This document shows positions 61,921 through 64,000 of a stretch of 64,000 nucleotides of DNA, piece after piece. The translations under genes and the position numbers were made by a program. Under the pieces are notes generated by a model. It did no database searches, was not told the origin of the DNA, and saw nothing but the letters and a program-made list of their open reading frames with translations. Numbering within the stretch: position 1 is the first letter of the stretch; each line of letters starts with the position of its first letter. Source of the stretch: Streptomyces sp. GESEQ-35 (lineage in GTDB: Bacteria; Actinomycetota; Actinomycetes; Streptomycetales; Streptomycetaceae); NCBI RefSeq assembly GCF_017948485.1, contig NZ_JAFFSX010000001.1:372001-436000 (forward strand), given 5' to 3'.

Positions 61921-62811
61921 TCAGGCAGTGGGAAAGTGCCGTCTCAGCTCGGCGCGGGCCGCGTCGTCGAGACCGACACCGGCGGCGGCGAGGTTCTCGG
62001 CGAGATGGGCTCGCGTGCGGGTTCCGGGGATGAGCAGGACGTTCGGGGAGAGGTCGAGCAACCAGCCGAGGGCGATCCGGGCCGGGGTGGCGGACAGCCG
62101 GGCGGCCAGCGCGGCGAGGGCAGGGTTCCCGAGCAGCTGGTGGCGTACCTCCCCGGGCAGTCCCAGCGGGCAGAAGGGAACGAAGGCGATGTCCCGTTCC
62201 GCGCATTCCATGAGGACGTCCATGGACCGCTGGTCCGCCAGGTTGAACAAGTTCTGCACGCAGACGATCTCCGTCTGTGCGACGGCTCGCAGCAGCTGTC
62301 GCCGGGAGACGTTGCTGAGGCCGACGCCCTCGATGAGCCCTTCCTCGCGGGCCTTCACCAGTGCCGCCAGCTGGGCGTCGAACCGGCTGTCCGGTGCCGC
62401 GGACGGGTCCATCATGCGCAGGTTGACAGCGGCCAGGCTGCTCACGCCGAGCGTGGCGAGGTTCTCTTCAATGCCCTGGCGCAGCTGGTGCGGCTCGTCG
62501 AAGCGCCGCAACGATCCGTCGGCGCCGCGGCGGGCGGCCACTTTGCTCACGATCGCCAAGCCGTCCGGGTAGGGGTGCAGCGCCTCCCGGATGAGCTCGT
62601 TCACCGTGCCCGCGCCGTAGAACTGCGCGGTGTCGATGTGGTCCACCCCGGCGTCGACCGCGGCGCGCAGCACCCGCAGCGCCTCGTCGCGATCTCGCGG
62701 CGGCCCGAAGGCCCCGTCGCCGGCGAGTTGCATCGCGCCGTAGCCGGTCCGGTGCACCCGCAGCGGACCGAGCGGGAAGGTCCCGCCCAGTTCCTGTCCG
62801 CGTTCTGTCAT
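61921..62811 (-). CDS. Aldo/keto reductase
   Basis: A 296-residue TIM-barrel reductase with DHIDTAQFYGAGTVNE (Asp and Tyr of the tetrad) and IVSKVAARRG (Lys); the fourth, His, position reads NLRMMD instead of YQLH. PNVLLIPGTRTRAHLAENLA holds the NADPH-binding loop. Whether the lost His affects activity is unknown, although some actinobacterial members share this change. It is transcribed towards the SnoaL-like gene. Confidence 0.9.
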   Translation of the reverse strand: MTERGQELGGTFPLGPLRVHRTGYGAMQLAGDGAFGPPRDRDEALRVLRAAVDAGVDHIDTAQFYGAGTVNELIREALHPYPDGLAIVSKVAARRGADGSLRRFDEPHQLRQGIEENLATLGVSSLAAVNLRMMDPSAAPDSRFDAQLAALVKAREEGLIEGVGLSNVSRRQLLRAVAQTEIVCVQNLFNLADQRSMDVLMECAERDIAFVPFCPLGLPGEVRHQLLGNPALAALAARLSATPARIALGWLLDLSPNVLLIPGTRTRAHLAENLAAAGVGLDDAARAELRRHFPTA

Positions 62812-62954
62812 GCCGTCTCCTGTCGGCTCGCACCGCTCCCGACCTCATGCCGCAGCGTCACGCGGTCCACGGCCGGGAACTGGACTCGTCGAAGCCCTGG
62901 CGCCCTCTGCAATCGCTGCACGACCTTGATGCGCCCTTCAGCGCATGCTCAGGA

Positions 62955-62997
62955 TCACCGCGGTGAAGGTGACAGGTCGTCGCCGGGATGCGGTGAT
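62955..62997. promoter_or_regulatory. Predicted operator, copy 2, with an extra palindrome
   Basis: 62968-62997 matches 61862-61891 in 26 of 30 bases. Just in front, TCACCGCGGTGA (62955-62966) is a perfect palindrome that reuses the CACCG/CGGTG half-sites. The pair lies between the divergent aldo/keto reductase and LAL-type genes, 23 bases before the GTG. Confidence 0.65.
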
Positions 62998-63019
62998 TGA
63001 CGTCGGTTACGCTGGCCGC

Positions 63020-64000
63020 GTGCCTGAAGGACATGTCGCGATGCCCGACCCACTGGCCGCAGCGGGTTCAGGCCACGCACCGGGTCGGGGCCGCCTCGGG
63101 CTCATCGACCGCCGCGACCTGATCGCCGCCCTGGACCGCGCGGCCGAGAAGCAGGTGACGGTGATCTCTGCGCCCGCCGGCAGCGGGAAGACGTCGCTCC
63201 TGCGCGCGTGGGCCGACCGGCCTGGCCAGAACCGCCGTATCGCGTTCATGTCCGTCCGACCGGGCCAACAGGACGCGCAGCATTTCTGGCTCGCTCTGCT
63301 GGACGCGGTCCGCGCCGCGGCAGGCACCGGGGACGCTGCGGAGCCGCCACCCGTGACACCCGGCTTCGACGGCGGCGCCATGATGGACAAGGTTCTGTCC
63401 GAGATCACGGCGTCCCGCGGGCCCTTTTTCCTGGTCATCGACGACCTGCACGAGCTCGGTTCCGCAGCGGCCACCGAGCAGCTGGCGGCGCTGCTGACGG
63501 GTCTCCCCCAGGGCGCCCACGCGATCGTGGCCACCCGCCGTGACCCACCGCTGCGCCTGCACATGCTGCGGTTGGCCGGCGAACTGGCCGAGATCCGCGC
63601 CGCGCAGCTGCGCTTCACCGATGCCGAGACCCGCGAGTTCCTGGCCGTCGCCGGAATCGTGCTGCCCGACCACCTGGCCGGCATGCTGCACCAGCGCGCC
63701 GAGGGCTGGGCGGCCGGGCTGCGGCTCGCCGCGCTCTCCCTTGCCGGGCACCCGGATCCCGAACGGTTCGTCTCCGAGTTCTCCGGCAGTCACCGTACGG
63801 TCGCCGAGTACCTGATGGCCGAGATGCTGGAGCGGCAGCCTGCTGACGTGCAGCGTCTGCTCCTGCGCACCTCCCTGCTGGACCAGGTGAACGGTGAGCT
63901 GGCCGATCTGCTCACGGGTGCGACCGGATCGGAACGCATCCTGCTGGATCTGGAGGACGCCAACGCGTTCGTCGTGTCGCTCGACCCCGGCCGCACCTGG
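63020..64000 (+). CDS. MalT/LAL-type ATPase transcriptional regulator (partial, runs off the window)
   Basis: The frame from GTG 63020 is open to the end of the window (327 codons) and lacks its C-terminus. It begins with a short tail, RLGLIDRRDLIAALDRAAEK and the Walker A SAPAGSGKTSLLRAW, then Walker B-like FFLVIDDLHELGS and ATRRDPPLRLHMLRL, followed by RFTDAETREFLAVAG and AEGWAAGLRLAALSL. This is the NTPase part of MalT/LAL regulators, which normally continue to TPR-like repeats and a LuxR-type HTH. The shared element upstream suggests it controls itself and the SnoaL/aldehyde dehydrogenase genes. Confidence 0.88.
   Translation, partial: MPEGHVAMPDPLAAAGSGHAPGRGRLGLIDRRDLIAALDRAAEKQVTVISAPAGSGKTSLLRAWADRPGQNRRIAFMSVRPGQQDAQHFWLALLDAVRAAAGTGDAAEPPPVTPGFDGGAMMDKVLSEITASRGPFFLVIDDLHELGSAAATEQLAALLTGLPQGAHAIVATRRDPPLRLHMLRLAGELAEIRAAQLRFTDAETREFLAVAGIVLPDHLAGMLHQRAEGWAAGLRLAALSLAGHPDPERFVSEFSGSHRTVAEYLMAEMLERQPADVQRLLLRTSLLDQVNGELADLLTGATGSERILLDLEDANAFVVSLDPGRTW

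Overview
The window is high-GC DNA with codon usage, many GTG starts, ATGA/GTGA gene overlaps and gene families typical of Streptomyces, probably an arm-side, niche-adaptive part of the chromosome. Basis for the genus call: the SAM-methyltransferase family at 8536-9351, the twin-arginine and lipobox proteins, the short actinobacterial leader peptides and a Streptomyces-type palindromic repeat at 27606-27648. No tRNA, rRNA, CRISPR array or prophage was seen.

Layout. 1-15000 is a mosaic of single metabolic genes (dihydropyrimidinase, UxaA-type dehydratase with an SDR, LysR regulator, secreted amidohydrolase with a discoidin domain) interrupted by transposase debris (IS1380-type at 3358-3432 and 4013-4098, IS5-type at 9656-9760) and at least one frameshifted gene. 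14281-18477 is a compact catabolic cluster (DUF2848, MFS carrier, nitrilase, cupin, GntR regulator); matching dyads in front of the divergent DUF2848/MFS pair and in front of the regulator suggest one GntR regulon. 18609-22572 is scarred DNA: a chimera carrying an NRPS adenylation fragment, a Tn3 transposase remnant, an AraC/cupin/SGNH group and a truncated integrase.

22598-58231 is the core of the window: about 36 kb devoted mostly to organosulfur scavenging. It holds (i) a seven-gene minus-strand operon with two LLM flavin monooxygenases, a polar amino-acid-type ABC transporter and a GNAT gene, in which three genes look broken; (ii) a regulator plus SfnB/DszC-like monooxygenase; (iii) an SsuABC-type transporter, a deleted DszA-like gene and a TauD-like dioxygenase; (iv) a second SsuABC set; (v) an OpuC-type quaternary-amine transporter facing an ornithine-cyclodeaminase-like gene and a histidine-ammonia-lyase homologue without the MIO-forming Ala-Ser-Gly triad; (vi) a ten-gene operon from an alpha/beta hydrolase and rhodanese through SsuCBA, an LLM monooxygenase, a second binding protein, an acyl-CoA-dehydrogenase-like enzyme, a GlcD-like oxidase and an SsuE-like reductase. 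Three very short genes carrying an H-(V/I)-D-(F/L)...A-x-C pattern, and a fourth more divergent one, lie upstream of these units and look like cysteine-dependent attenuator peptides, which would tie the clusters into one sulfur-starvation response.

58338-64000 carries a flavin monooxygenase, an aldehyde dehydrogenase, a SnoaL-like protein, an aldo/keto reductase and the start of a MalT/LAL-type ATPase regulator, with a shared 30-bp element in front of the SnoaL/dehydrogenase pair and the regulator.

The most promising new biology is the betaine transporter plus MIO-less lyase pair (possible ergothioneine or related betaine uptake and cleavage) and the set of leader peptides spread over the sulfur loci. 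Several frameshifts could be real decay or sequencing error; the sequence alone cannot decide.
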